Positions 36,960 through 45,096 of a stretch of 64,000 bases of DNA are shown here, one piece after another (the first letter of the stretch is position 1; each line of letters starts with the position of its first letter). The translations under genes and the position numbers were made by a program. Origin of the DNA: Fodinicurvata halophila. Lineage in GTDB: Bacteria > Pseudomonadota > Alphaproteobacteria > Kiloniellales > DSM-21159. The stretch lies in NCBI RefSeq assembly GCF_042651425.1, contig NZ_JBHSCW010000003.1, forward strand, positions 310,001 through 374,000, read 5' to 3'. Below the pieces are notes generated by a model. The model saw only the letters and a program-made list of their open reading frames with translations, searched no databases and was not told the origin of the DNA.

Positions 36960-38402
36960 TCACGTATCAGCGTCTACTGGCCTGACTTTAATGGTGAGAC
37001 CGTCAAGGGAGACAACCTCGACAGCCTGTCCCTTCTTGAGGGATTCTTCTGCAACGGCTTTCCAGCGTTCCCCGTGAACAAAGACATAACCCTTGTTACC
37101 TGTCCACTTCAGGACTTCTCCGTGTTGACCGATCATCTCCTCTGCGCCGGCTTTGACTGGTTTGCGATGAGAGGCGACTGCCATGCGCAGTATGATGATG
37201 AGCAACAGGACGCTGATCGTCGTCATGATGCCCAGAGTCCAGGGCGATATTTCATAACCAGGCATGTCTGAATCGAAGAGTAGTGTTCCTCCCAGGACGA
37301 ATGCAACGACTCCGCCGATCCCGAGTGCGCCGAAGGAGGGCGCGAAGGCTTCTCCGACCATCAGGGCGAGCCCCAGGAGAAGAAGGGCGAAGCCAGTGAG
37401 GTTGACCGGCAGAACGGCCACGGAATAAAGCCCGAGAAGCAGACAGATCGCCCCGACAATGCCGGGGAAGAACATGCCGGGATTCATGAACTCGAAGATC
37501 AGTCCGTAAACCCCCAGCATAAGCAGGATCAGCGTCAGGTTGGGATTCGTGATGATGGCAAGCAGCTCAGTGCGCCAGTCGGGCTGAATTTCCTCGATCT
37601 CAACATCGGATGTGGAGAGTCGGGTGCGCCGGTCATCCGGAAGGGCGACGAATTTCCCGTCGATCTGTTCCAGAAGGCTTTCGAGGGAGCGTGCCTCTAT
37701 ATCGATAACGTTCTCCTCCAGCGCTTCGCTGTTGGACAGGCTTGCCGCCTGGCGCACGGCCCTTTCGGCCCAGTCGGCATTGCGTCCGCGAAGTTTGGCA
37801 AGTGCACGTATATAGGCGACGGCATCCTCCATGGCCTTCACCGAAGCCGTGTCCAACTCCTCCGAGGCCGGCTGTCCGTTCTCTTCGTCTGTCTCGGCTT
37901 CCTCGCCTTCGGAAGCCTGCTGTTCCTCGCTGCCGCCGCTACCCGTTCCGGGTATAGGAAGGCCGCCCATCTTGATCGGAGTTGCCGCACCGAGGTTGGT
38001 TCCCGGTGCCATTGCGGCGACATGGGCAGCGTAGAGAATATAGGTTCCCGCGCTTGCCGCTCGCGCACCACTCGGGGCGACATAGACCGCGACGGGGACC
38101 GGAGAATTCAGAATCTCCTGAATCATGTCCCGCATGCTGCCATCCAACCCACCAGGAGTATCGAGCCGCAGGACCATCAGCTCCGCATCGCGCTCTCTGG
38201 CCATGGTTAGTCCCTGCGAGAGGTATTCGGCACTGGGAGGGCCGATCGGGCCCTCATAGTTCAGGACAAGGATCGTGGAACGGGCGCTCGATGCCTCCTG
38301 GCCGGGGGCAGGGGGATGCCACAGGAGAAACAGACCCGACAGCAGCATGGAAAGAAAGAAAAGCACTCTCAGGGGTTTGGAGAAGAAACTTGCCGATAAC
38401 AT
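36960..38402 (-). CDS. NfeD-type membrane serine protease (ClpP class)
   Basis: NfeD1b proteins cleave the C-terminus of their partner stomatin. The ATG at 38402 gives 480 residues with a signal or first membrane helix; a longer reading from 38486 would overlap the MFS gene stop by 14 bases. The N-terminal ClpP-like domain has LRLDTPGGLDGSMRDMIQEI and the nucleophile segment SGARAASAGTY. An acidic insert of about 45 residues follows (EEQQASEGEEAETDEENGQ). Then come several membrane helices and a C-terminal OB-fold NfeD domain (GQHGEVLKWTGNKGYVFVHG). Confidence 0.92.
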   Translation of the reverse strand: MLSASFFSKPLRVLFFLSMLLSGLFLLWHPPAPGQEASSARSTILVLNYEGPIGPPSAEYLSQGLTMARERDAELMVLRLDTPGGLDGSMRDMIQEILNSPVPVAVYVAPSGARAASAGTYILYAAHVAAMAPGTNLGAATPIKMGGLPIPGTGSGGSEEQQASEGEEAETDEENGQPASEELDTASVKAMEDAVAYIRALAKLRGRNADWAERAVRQAASLSNSEALEENVIDIEARSLESLLEQIDGKFVALPDDRRTRLSTSDVEIEEIQPDWRTELLAIITNPNLTLILLMLGVYGLIFEFMNPGMFFPGIVGAICLLLGLYSVAVLPVNLTGFALLLLGLALMVGEAFAPSFGALGIGGVVAFVLGGTLLFDSDMPGYEISPWTLGIMTTISVLLLIIILRMAVASHRKPVKAGAEEMIGQHGEVLKWTGNKGYVFVHGERWKAVAEESLKKGQAVEVVSLDGLTIKVRPVDADT

Positions 38403-38472
38403 CCTGCCGTTTGTCCGTTCCGCCGCTGTGGTGAGTGACGTCAGTGTGTCACAGATGGCCCGTATTTCGCAT

Positions 38473-39786
38473 TCACTTCCGCGCACGGAAATGAAGTGAT
38501 GGTTGTCTCGGATCCTTGACGCCCATGAGCACCAGCAGGCCGACTAGGAAGAAAACGGCGATCGTGGCCATACCGGCACGCTGGCTGTCGAAGATATCCG
38601 TGACCAAGCCAAGTACCGCAGGCCCAACGAAAGCGATTGCCTTGCCTGACAGGGAATAGAGGCCAAACATTCTGGCCTCCATGCCTTCCGGTGCGATCTG
38701 GGCCATAAGCGCGCGACTCGCCGATTGCACGGGCCCGAAGAAGCACCCTATTGCAGCGCCAAGGACCCAGAAAACGGTGATGGACTGAGTTACGATCAGT
38801 AGCACGCCGATGATAATGAGCGCTACGAGGGAAAGCATGATGATCCTCTTGCTGCCCAGCTGTTCGTCGAGCATGCCAAGGGTGAATGCCCCGATGCCGG
38901 CGGATATGTTCAGGACGATGCCGAACAGCAGAATTTCTTCGAATTCCATGCCAAAGGTTCCCGCGGCATAGATGGCGCCGAAGGCAAAGAGGGTCGTAAG
39001 CCCGTCATTGTAGATCATGCGCGCAATCAGAAAGCGGGCCACATTGGAATAGCTGCGAATGTTCCTCAGCGTTTCCAGAAGGGTCCGGATGCCGCGGCGC
39101 GTAGCCTGACCGAGCGGCAGGTTGTGCGAGGGCCGATCTGGCACCAGAAAAAAGAGAGGAAGGCTGAAGAGTACCCACCAGCCTGCCACGATCAGCGTCG
39201 AAATCCGCACATGCTCACCGCTGTCCTTGTCCAGTCCCAGCCACGGCGTTTCAGGCTGTACGAAGAGCACCAGGATGAGGCTGAGAACCGTCAGTCCGCC
39301 GGCATATCCAGCGGCCCAGCCAAGCCCCGAGAGGCGGCCGATTCTGTTCATGGGAACCAGATCCGAGAGCATGGAGTTATAGAAGATCTGGGTGAATTCA
39401 AAGGTTGTTGCGCTGATGCAGAAGAAGATCAGGGCCCAGACGACCCAGGCCGGGTCCGGGCGCGTGAACCACAGCAACGCACAGGCACTCACGCAGCAAA
39501 GGGAAAAGAACAGGAGCCAGGGCTTCCGGCGTCCGCCTTCGTCACTGATGGCGCCCAGTATCGGACTGCAAAGGACAATCAGGACGCCGGCCACACTGAG
39601 CGCATAGCCCCATAGCGTGGTGCCTTCGGTGGGTGAGGCTGCAACAGCTTCTGTAAAGAAGGTCGCGAATATGAAGGTTTCTATGACAGTCGGATAGCCT
39701 TGATTGGCCCAGTCGAAAAGACACCAGGCGCCCTGCGCCATGCGCGAGGATTTCGGGCTGCTCTGGATTTCGTTTCCGGCGGTCAT
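38473..39786 (-). CDS. MFS transporter, UMF1/Atg22-like
   Basis: The 437-residue protein has about twelve membrane helices and matches the Atg22-like MFS subfamily. Supporting segments are WCLFDWANQGYPTVIETFIF at the N-terminus, SPILGAISDEGGRRKPWL, NSMLSDLVPMNRIGRLSGLG, and FGPVQSASRALMAQIAP. Fungal relatives export amino acids from the vacuole; bacterial substrates are unknown. It diverges from the hydrolase gene at 39962 and is followed 70 bases later by nfeD. Confidence 0.9.
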   Translation of the reverse strand: MTAGNEIQSSPKSSRMAQGAWCLFDWANQGYPTVIETFIFATFFTEAVAASPTEGTTLWGYALSVAGVLIVLCSPILGAISDEGGRRKPWLLFFSLCCVSACALLWFTRPDPAWVVWALIFFCISATTFEFTQIFYNSMLSDLVPMNRIGRLSGLGWAAGYAGGLTVLSLILVLFVQPETPWLGLDKDSGEHVRISTLIVAGWWVLFSLPLFFLVPDRPSHNLPLGQATRRGIRTLLETLRNIRSYSNVARFLIARMIYNDGLTTLFAFGAIYAAGTFGMEFEEILLFGIVLNISAGIGAFTLGMLDEQLGSKRIIMLSLVALIIIGVLLIVTQSITVFWVLGAAIGCFFGPVQSASRALMAQIAPEGMEARMFGLYSLSGKAIAFVGPAVLGLVTDIFDSQRAGMATIAVFFLVGLLVLMGVKDPRQPSLHFRARK

Positions 39787-39961
39787 CAGATATCCCGCTG
39801 AGAATGACTGGGAAAATAGGGAGGGACTTCACCTTGTGCCGGAAAAGGAGTTGCAGGGAAAAGAGACTATTCTGTGATCTGTCCGTCGAAGTAAAGCCGG
39901 CTATATTATGGAGTTTGAGAAACCCATATCCTGTCTCACGACCGAGGTATCTTCGACAACC

Positions 39962-40948
39962 ATGAAACTCCCATTCTTCGAGCCGCGTCCACCCTGGCTG
40001 GGAGGGGACCTGCAGACCGTCAGGAACATGATTGTCAGGCCAGTGGCCAGGCTGACGGACTGGCCCCAGGAGCAGCTCGCGTTCGAGCAGCAGGATGGAG
40101 ACTGCCTGCTGGGTACGCTTGGCCGTGGGAGTCCTGAGTCGACGCGCCCGCTCGGTGTCCTGCTGCACGGTCTGACCGGCAGCGAGGATTCGCTCTATGT
40201 TCGCAACACGACGCACTACTTCCTGAAACACGGCTGGGACATATTGCGACTGAACCATCGAGGCGCCGGACCCTCAGGCGTATTCTGCCGACAGTCGTAC
40301 CATGCAGGGCGCAGCGAAGACCTGCGGGCTGTACTGGGGCAGCTCCGCGAGAAGCTCCCTAACCTGAAAGAACGGGGTGTGTTCCTGATGGGATATTCCC
40401 TGGGCGCCAACATGGCCTTGAAGTTTCTGGGGGAAGGGGACTTTCCGCTGCCGGTTCGTTTCGCGATCTCCGTGTCTGCCCCCATTGATCTCATGCAGAC
40501 GCAGCAAGCGATCATGAAACCGCGCAACCGCATCTATCACCGTTACCTGCTCGACTGCATGCGGCGGGAAGTCCTGGCCAGTGCGCAGCCGGAGGAGGTG
40601 AAGGATCGTCGTCGACTGAAGCAGTTGAAAAGCGTCTGGGAATTCGACGATACACTGACCGCACCGCGCAACGGTTTCCGGGGGGCTGAAGATTATTACA
40701 GGCAGAATTCGGCACTGGGTTATCTCCCCCGGATCGACGTGCCGACGCTCATGATGCATGCGGCCGATGATCCCTGGATTCCCGGAGGACTTTACGAGGA
40801 GGGGAATTGGAGAGAGAATCCTGCACTGACCGTATACATGCCTGCCTCCGGTGGGCATGTCGGTTTCCATGGCCGGGACAGCATGGTGCCATGGCACGAC
40901 CGCAGCGCATTGGCATTTGCCCAGGCGATGCAGAATGAGATCGCGTAG
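39962..40948 (+). CDS. YheT-family alpha/beta hydrolase
   Basis: The 328-residue protein belongs to the YheT/ABHD-like alpha-beta hydrolases. The nucleophile elbow is GYSLGANMALKFLGE (Ser), the acid is likely the Asp in MHAADDPWIPG, and the His is in GGHVGFHGR. The family N-terminal PPWLGGDLQT is present. The ATG at 39962 is preferred for family length; an in-frame ATG at 39908 would add 18 residues. The substrate is unknown but is probably an ester. It is convergent with hemB, with stops 3 bases apart. Confidence 0.88.
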   Translation: MKLPFFEPRPPWLGGDLQTVRNMIVRPVARLTDWPQEQLAFEQQDGDCLLGTLGRGSPESTRPLGVLLHGLTGSEDSLYVRNTTHYFLKHGWDILRLNHRGAGPSGVFCRQSYHAGRSEDLRAVLGQLREKLPNLKERGVFLMGYSLGANMALKFLGEGDFPLPVRFAISVSAPIDLMQTQQAIMKPRNRIYHRYLLDCMRREVLASAQPEEVKDRRRLKQLKSVWEFDDTLTAPRNGFRGAEDYYRQNSALGYLPRIDVPTLMMHAADDPWIPGGLYEEGNWRENPALTVYMPASGGHVGFHGRDSMVPWHDRSALAFAQAMQNEIA

Positions 40949-40951
40949 GCC

Positions 40952-42007
40952 TCAACCGGCGTGCAGCTTTTCCGCAGCCTGGGGAGCGAAATAGGTGAAG
41001 ATGGCATCAGCCCCGGCTCGCTTGAAGCACATCAGGGACTCCATCATGGCCGCATCTCCGTCCAGCCAGCCGTTTCTTCCGGCAGCCTGGATCATCGCGT
41101 ACTCACCGCTGACCTGATAAGCGAAGGTCGGAACGGCAAACCTCTCCTTGACGCGCTGGAGAACATCCAGATACGGCATTCCGGGCTTGACCATGACCAT
41201 GTCGGCCCCCTCGGAAAGGTCCATTGCGACTTCTCGCAGGGCCTCGTCGCTGTTTGCCGGGTTCATCTGGTAGGTCTGCTTGTCTCCCACCAGTTTCCCG
41301 CCCGAGCCGACGGCGTCGCGGAACGGGCCGTAGAAGGCGCTGGAATACTTGGCCGCATAGGAGCAGATCTTGACGTCCTGCAGGTCGGCCTGGTCCATCG
41401 CACAGCGGATTGCGCCCACACGCCCGTCCATCATATCGGAAGGCGCGATGATGTCACAGCCCGCACGGGCCTGGACGATTGCCTGCTGACAGAGGATGGC
41501 GATGGTTTCGTCGTTCAAGACGCGGCCGTTGTGAACCAGCCCGTCATGTCCGTTTGCATTGAACGGATCGAGAGCCACGTCGCAGATGATGCCAATCTGG
41601 GGCACCACTTCCTTGATGGCAGCAACGGCACGACAGACCAGGTTGTCGGGATTGACCGCTTCGGTGCAATCGGGATTCTTCCGGTCTTCGTCGATGCAAG
41701 GGAAGACGGCCAAGGCCGGAATGCCCAGTTGCTGCGCGTATCCAGCGGCTTCGACCGCCTCGGAAACCGTCAGACGATGGACCCCAGACATGGAAGCTAT
41801 TTCCCTGTCGCTATTCTCATCCTCGCGCAGGAAGATTGGCCAGACCAGGTCGGCTACGCTCAGACGAGTCTCGGCCACCATGCTGCGCACCCAAGAATCC
41901 GTACGATTCCGCCTGGGGCGCAGCAGAGGGTAGGTCCCGGTTGAAAGGCCCAGTTTCTCGCCGCTCTGGCCATGAGCGGCAGGATCACGCGTGTGACGCT
42001 CTGACAT
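40952..42007 (-). CDS. hemB: Delta-aminolevulinic acid dehydratase (porphobilinogen synthase)
   Basis: HemB joins two 5-aminolevulinate molecules to form porphobilinogen in tetrapyrrole synthesis. The ATG at 42007 has GGAAAG 4 bases upstream and gives 351 residues. Schiff-base lysines lie in YAAKYSSAFYGPFRDA and MVMVKPGMPYLDV. In place of the zinc cysteines the sequence reads DVALDPFNANGHDG, the magnesium/potassium-dependent class. It stands alone after a GC-rich hairpin downstream of metY. Confidence 0.97.
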   Translation of the reverse strand: MSERHTRDPAAHGQSGEKLGLSTGTYPLLRPRRNRTDSWVRSMVAETRLSVADLVWPIFLREDENSDREIASMSGVHRLTVSEAVEAAGYAQQLGIPALAVFPCIDEDRKNPDCTEAVNPDNLVCRAVAAIKEVVPQIGIICDVALDPFNANGHDGLVHNGRVLNDETIAILCQQAIVQARAGCDIIAPSDMMDGRVGAIRCAMDQADLQDVKICSYAAKYSSAFYGPFRDAVGSGGKLVGDKQTYQMNPANSDEALREVAMDLSEGADMVMVKPGMPYLDVLQRVKERFAVPTFAYQVSGEYAMIQAAGRNGWLDGDAAMMESLMCFKRAGADAIFTYFAPQAAEKLHAG

Positions 42008-42098
42008 CGATCTTTCCGAATTTGTTTCCGGCAGTCTAAATCCCAGAGCAGAAGGCAACAAGCTTTCCCAATTGCCAACAGGCATGCCGAAACGACGA

Positions 42099-42127
42099 GG
42101 GCGGGCAGGAAAGGTTCCCGCCCGCCC
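42099..42127 (-). terminator. GC-rich hairpin between metY and hemB
   Basis: GGGCGGGC (42099-42106) and GCCCGCCC (42120-42127) form a perfect 8-bp stem. The 13-base loop can fold further (GGAA with TTCC). Neither strand has a clear T run. It may end metY transcription or sit in the hemB leader. Confidence 0.5.
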
Positions 42128-42154
42128 AAGTGACGGTCTTCCCGGTCTCGAGGG

Positions 42155-43465
42155 TCAGGTCATCGCTTTGCTGGCAGCTGTCAGACCCCGGTCGAGATCG
42201 GCCAGGATATCGTCGATATGCTCGATCCCGACGGAGAGGCGCACATACCCCGGCGTTACACCGGAGCGTATCTGGTCCTCTTCGCTCAGCTGGGAATGTG
42301 TGGTCGTGGCCGGATGAATGGCGAGGCTGCGTGCGTCACCGATATTGGCCACATGGTAGAAAAGCTCGAGGGAATCGATGAACCGCCGCCCGGCTTCCGT
42401 GCCCCCTTTCAGCTCAAAGCCCAGCAGGCCGCCCTTGCCACCTTGCAAGTACTTGTCGGCGCGCGCGCGCTTTTCCGGATCTTCGTTGATCGTGGGGTAG
42501 ATGACGCGAGAAACCTCGCTGCGGTCCTGCAGGAACTGCACGACCTCCGCGGCGTTGCGGCAATGCTCGCGCATGCGCAGCGGCAGTGTCTCCAGTCCCT
42601 GGATGAACTGAAAGGCATTGAAGGGACTCATGGCGGCGCCAAGGTCCCGCAGCAGTGTCACGCGCGCCTTCAGGATGTATGCGATCGGGCCAAGCGGCTT
42701 GGCTGCCTCTGTCCAGACAGCGTCGTGATAGCTGGGGTCGGGCTGGTTCAGCAGCGGGAAACGCTCGGTGTGCTTTTCCCAGTCGAAGTTTCCGCCATCG
42801 ACAATCAGGCCGCCGATGGAGGTGCCATGGCCACCGATATACTTCGTGGTCGAGTAGACCACGATGCTGGCGCCATGCTCGATCGGACGGCAGAGGATGG
42901 GGGCGGCTGTATTGTCCATGATAAGCGGAACGCCCAGATCCTGTCCGATAGCTGCCACCTCGGCGATCGGGAAAATCTCCAGCTTGGGATTGGGGAGTGT
43001 TTCCGCGTAATAGGCGCGCGTCTTGGAATCGGTTGCACGCCGGAAGTTCTCGGGATCAGATGGATCGACGAAGCGCACCTCGATGCCCTGCTGGGGAAGC
43101 GTGTTGGCAAAAAGATTCCAGGTGCCGCCGTAAAGGTCGGTAGAACTGACAATATTGTCACCGGCCTGGGCAATATTCTGAATGGCGATGGCCGAGGCCG
43201 ATTGGCCCGATGCTAGGGCTAGAGAAGCGGCACCTCCATCAAGGGCCGCCACGCGCTGCTCCAGAACGTCGCAGGTCGGATTCATGATCCGGCTGTAGAT
43301 ATTGCCCAGTTCCTTGAGCGCGAAGAGGCTCTCCGCGTGCGTTGTACTCTCAAACTGATAGGACGTCGTCTGATAGATCGGAACGGCGACAGCGCCCGTT
43401 GCCGGGTCTGCACGGTAGCCGGCATGCAAGACAATGGTTTCTGGATTGTGGGATGAGCTGCTCAT
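42155..43465 (-). CDS. metY: O-acetylhomoserine sulfhydrylase (MetY/MetZ type)
   Basis: This PLP enzyme makes homocysteine from O-acetylhomoserine and sulfide for methionine synthesis. The ATG at 43465 has AGAGGG 9 bases upstream and gives 436 residues; the ATG-like start 54 bases further up is unlikely. The PLP lysine is in VVYSTTKYIGGHGTSIGG. Other family segments are NIYSRIMNPTCDVLEQRVAAL, LASGQSASAIA and SVGIEHIDDILADL. The leader carries two SAM-II riboswitches, which directly supports a role in methionine/SAM metabolism. Confidence 0.96.
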   Translation of the reverse strand: MSSSSHNPETIVLHAGYRADPATGAVAVPIYQTTSYQFESTTHAESLFALKELGNIYSRIMNPTCDVLEQRVAALDGGAASLALASGQSASAIAIQNIAQAGDNIVSSTDLYGGTWNLFANTLPQQGIEVRFVDPSDPENFRRATDSKTRAYYAETLPNPKLEIFPIAEVAAIGQDLGVPLIMDNTAAPILCRPIEHGASIVVYSTTKYIGGHGTSIGGLIVDGGNFDWEKHTERFPLLNQPDPSYHDAVWTEAAKPLGPIAYILKARVTLLRDLGAAMSPFNAFQFIQGLETLPLRMREHCRNAAEVVQFLQDRSEVSRVIYPTINEDPEKRARADKYLQGGKGGLLGFELKGGTEAGRRFIDSLELFYHVANIGDARSLAIHPATTTHSQLSEEDQIRSGVTPGYVRLSVGIEHIDDILADLDRGLTAASKAMT

Positions 43466-43472
43466 GGAATAA

Positions 43473-43517
43473 GGCCCTCTATGGTTGGTGTTGTCCCGGA
43501 TATCCCGGAGAGGGGCC
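43473..43517 (-). promoter_or_regulatory. Shine-Dalgarno-sequestering helix of metY
   Basis: On the transcript, GGCCCCTCT (43517 to 43509) can pair with AGAGGGCC (43480 to 43473), with one bulged base. The 3' strand contains the metY ribosome site AGAGGG, so the helix would block initiation. The loop holds a small inner hairpin (CCGG with CCGG). It starts 10 bases after the second aptamer. Confidence 0.55.
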
Positions 43518-43527
43518 ACAGTCTGTG

Positions 43528-43580
43528 ACGCTTTAGCTATTTGATCACCCGGAGCAAGCTGCCCCTCAAATCACCGGGAG
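43528..43580 (-). ncRNA. SAM-II riboswitch, second (metY-proximal) copy
   Basis: Read on the minus strand this element follows the SAM-II layout. The P1 strand is CCCGG (43578-43574), then TGATTTGA, then CAGCTTGC, then the P1 partner CCGGG (43552-43548), then TGATCAAAT, and finally AGCTAAAGC. ATTTG (43571-43567) pairs with CAAAT (43543-43539) to make the pseudoknot. These blocks line up one-to-one with the known metX/metA SAM-II structure (GAUUU, UUGC, UGAUAAAU, GCUAAA). It lies 63 bases before the metY ATG. Confidence 0.9.
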
Positions 43581-43600
43581 CTGATTGGTCAGCCAGACCT

Positions 43601-43637
43601 TAAAACAAAAACCGCGCCGGCCAAAGCGGGAGCGGTT
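43601..43637 (-). terminator. Intrinsic terminator between the two SAM-II aptamers
   Basis: On the minus strand a 12-position stem (AACCGC opening, GCGGTT closing, two mismatches, loop TTTG; 43637-43610) is followed by a T-rich run TTTGTTTTAA. It begins about 5 bases after the first aptamer's 3' end, which is the place for a transcriptional expression platform. Confidence 0.7.
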
Positions 43638-43641
43638 CCGT

Positions 43642-43695
43642 TCGCTTTAGCTGCATTTTTGAAGCGCCCGCAAGCTGATTAGTCAAATCGGCGCC
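43642..43695 (-). ncRNA. SAM-II riboswitch, first (distal) copy
   Basis: On the minus strand the P1 strand GCGCC (43694-43690) pairs with GGCGC (43668-43664). Between them lie GATTTG and CAGCTTGCGG. After P1 come TTCAAAAATGC and the invariant AGCTAAAGC (43652-43644). TTTG can pair with CAAA for the pseudoknot. It matches the second copy at all SAM-II core blocks but differs in stem sequence, so it is a diverged, structurally conserved duplicate. Confidence 0.88.
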
Positions 43696-43704
43696 TGCTA
43701 AGTG

Positions 43705-43729
43705 ATTCCCAAAGAAGGCGCCTTGTCAA
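43705..43729 (-). promoter_or_regulatory. Promoter of the metY leader
   Basis: A perfect -35 hexamer TTGACA (43729-43724) overlaps the stop codon of the upstream gene on the same strand. Allowing 17 bases, the -10 region reads ATCACT, which is weak. Transcription from here would begin close to the first aptamer's P1 stem and give a leader of about 230 bases. Confidence 0.5.
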
Positions 43730-44700
43730 GCCATCTGTGTCCGGGAGAGGTCGGTGGAAATTGTGTCGCCAGCCCCAGACGTGGGAATCGCAACTGTATC
43801 GAGAGCACAGCAGACTGAAATCAGGAACTCTTCGCCGACAGGGGTTGTGAAAGGCAGTAGCAGGCGCTCACAGCTGATCCAGTGTCGCATGTCATTACGG
43901 GAGTACGTGGCGCGCAATCTGTCGTACCGTGGATTGCCAGAGGCCAGCACGGTCTCGTAAGCTTCACAGATCGGGTTCTGCGGTGTTGCATGGTCGGGAT
44001 CCAGGCCGCAGTTGCGGCCGATGAGTTCCGAGGTCTGCTGGTGACCATAGGCTTGGGCAAACAGGGACGATCCGCCGATTCTGGCGTAGACAAGCTGGCC
44101 CGTCTCGTCACGACGATAGAGTATCATGTCCTCCAGAAGTTCGGGAGATTCGAAAAAGGCCAACAGGCTCTGTTCGGGAGCCGCCTTCCAGGACTCCCAG
44201 AGCTGTAGAGCTTGGCGAATCGGGTACTGAAGCTGTTCTCTATCCAATTTCTGCAGATCGATCGGATGAATCGTGGGGCCTTCGAAAGGTGCTACGTGGC
44301 GATAGGCTTCGGTTTCCAGAAGTCTTTCGAGAGCGGATGCAGCATTTGGAAAGCGTTCCCTGCACCAGCCACCATAACAGTAGTGCAGAACGATCTCTCG
44401 CCCCTGCTGTGGACGGTCGAGAAAGGTCTTGGCTTCCTCAAGACAGGTAGGTTGTACGTTCTGAACGTCCCATTCGACAATGGTCTCTGTCGCGCGGACG
44501 TCGATACGAATCATGCCTAGCCAATCGTACAGGAATGAAAGCGCCTCAGAATGGGAAGTGGCTGGGTCGCGCTGATGAGGAAGTTCGCTCTCATCATCAA
44601 CAGGACGCCAGTTACCCTCGTCATCGATCCACCATGCGCTTGGCGATTGCCCGGACATATCCGGAATGTCTGATGAAGTTACAATACAAGGATCACTCAC
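43726..44700 (-). CDS. Hypothetical protein with C-terminal PAS-like domain
   Basis: The 324-residue protein is not a family I can name. The N-terminal half (1-170) is hydrophilic and contains two close cysteines (HYCYGGWCRERF). The C-terminal half (about 180-310) looks like a PAS_5-type domain: LYRRDETGQLVYARIGGSSLF, TSELIGRNCGLD, and LLLPFTTPVGEEFLISVCCAL. It has no output domain, signal or membrane segment. It lies between an AT-rich intergenic region upstream and the metY leader. Its stop overlaps the metY -35 element. Confidence 0.65.
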   Translation of the reverse strand: MSDPCIVTSSDIPDMSGQSPSAWWIDDEGNWRPVDDESELPHQRDPATSHSEALSFLYDWLGMIRIDVRATETIVEWDVQNVQPTCLEEAKTFLDRPQQGREIVLHYCYGGWCRERFPNAASALERLLETEAYRHVAPFEGPTIHPIDLQKLDREQLQYPIRQALQLWESWKAAPEQSLLAFFESPELLEDMILYRRDETGQLVYARIGGSSLFAQAYGHQQTSELIGRNCGLDPDHATPQNPICEAYETVLASGNPRYDRLRATYSRNDMRHWISCERLLLPFTTPVGEEFLISVCCALDTVAIPTSGAGDTISTDLSRTQMA

Positions 44701-45096
44701 GGAATATTCTCTCTATAGTGGAAACTCTCTTCTTGTGCGCATTGAATAACTTTAGAGGTATGCTGGGCAACTTCACAGGAAGAGTTTCAGTTACACAACG
44801 TATATCTTAAGTATATGTAAGGCTGATCTCTCATTCACATTATAGGTGTATAATATAATTCACATTCCCGCATATAGGGCATGCATCATCCTCCGAGTTC
44901 TTGGGATCGGCCTGCCGTTCTTTCATGCAAGTTCTGCTCTGCATTATTTCATGTCTCCCGCGCGTTCGATTGAAAGGGATGTTTGTTCCATGGCAGGACA
45001 TGGGGAGAGAGGATTTGACCTGCCTTGTGGAGGGCGTTATCTGCCTTTCCGATCGCTGCCATCCGGAATGAACATCAAAGGAACAAAGGAAAGAAG
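44701..45096. other. Gene-free 396-base region, AT-rich on the left
   Basis: I see no credible gene here. Positions 44701-44880 are clearly AT-rich against the 60% GC background and contain TATAAT at 44849-44854 and 44854-44859, plus two copies of ATTCACATT about 26 bases apart. They must hold the promoter of the leftward PAS-like gene. The right part contains the leader of the rightward hydrolase gene, with AAAGGA just before its ATG. Confidence 0.6.
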
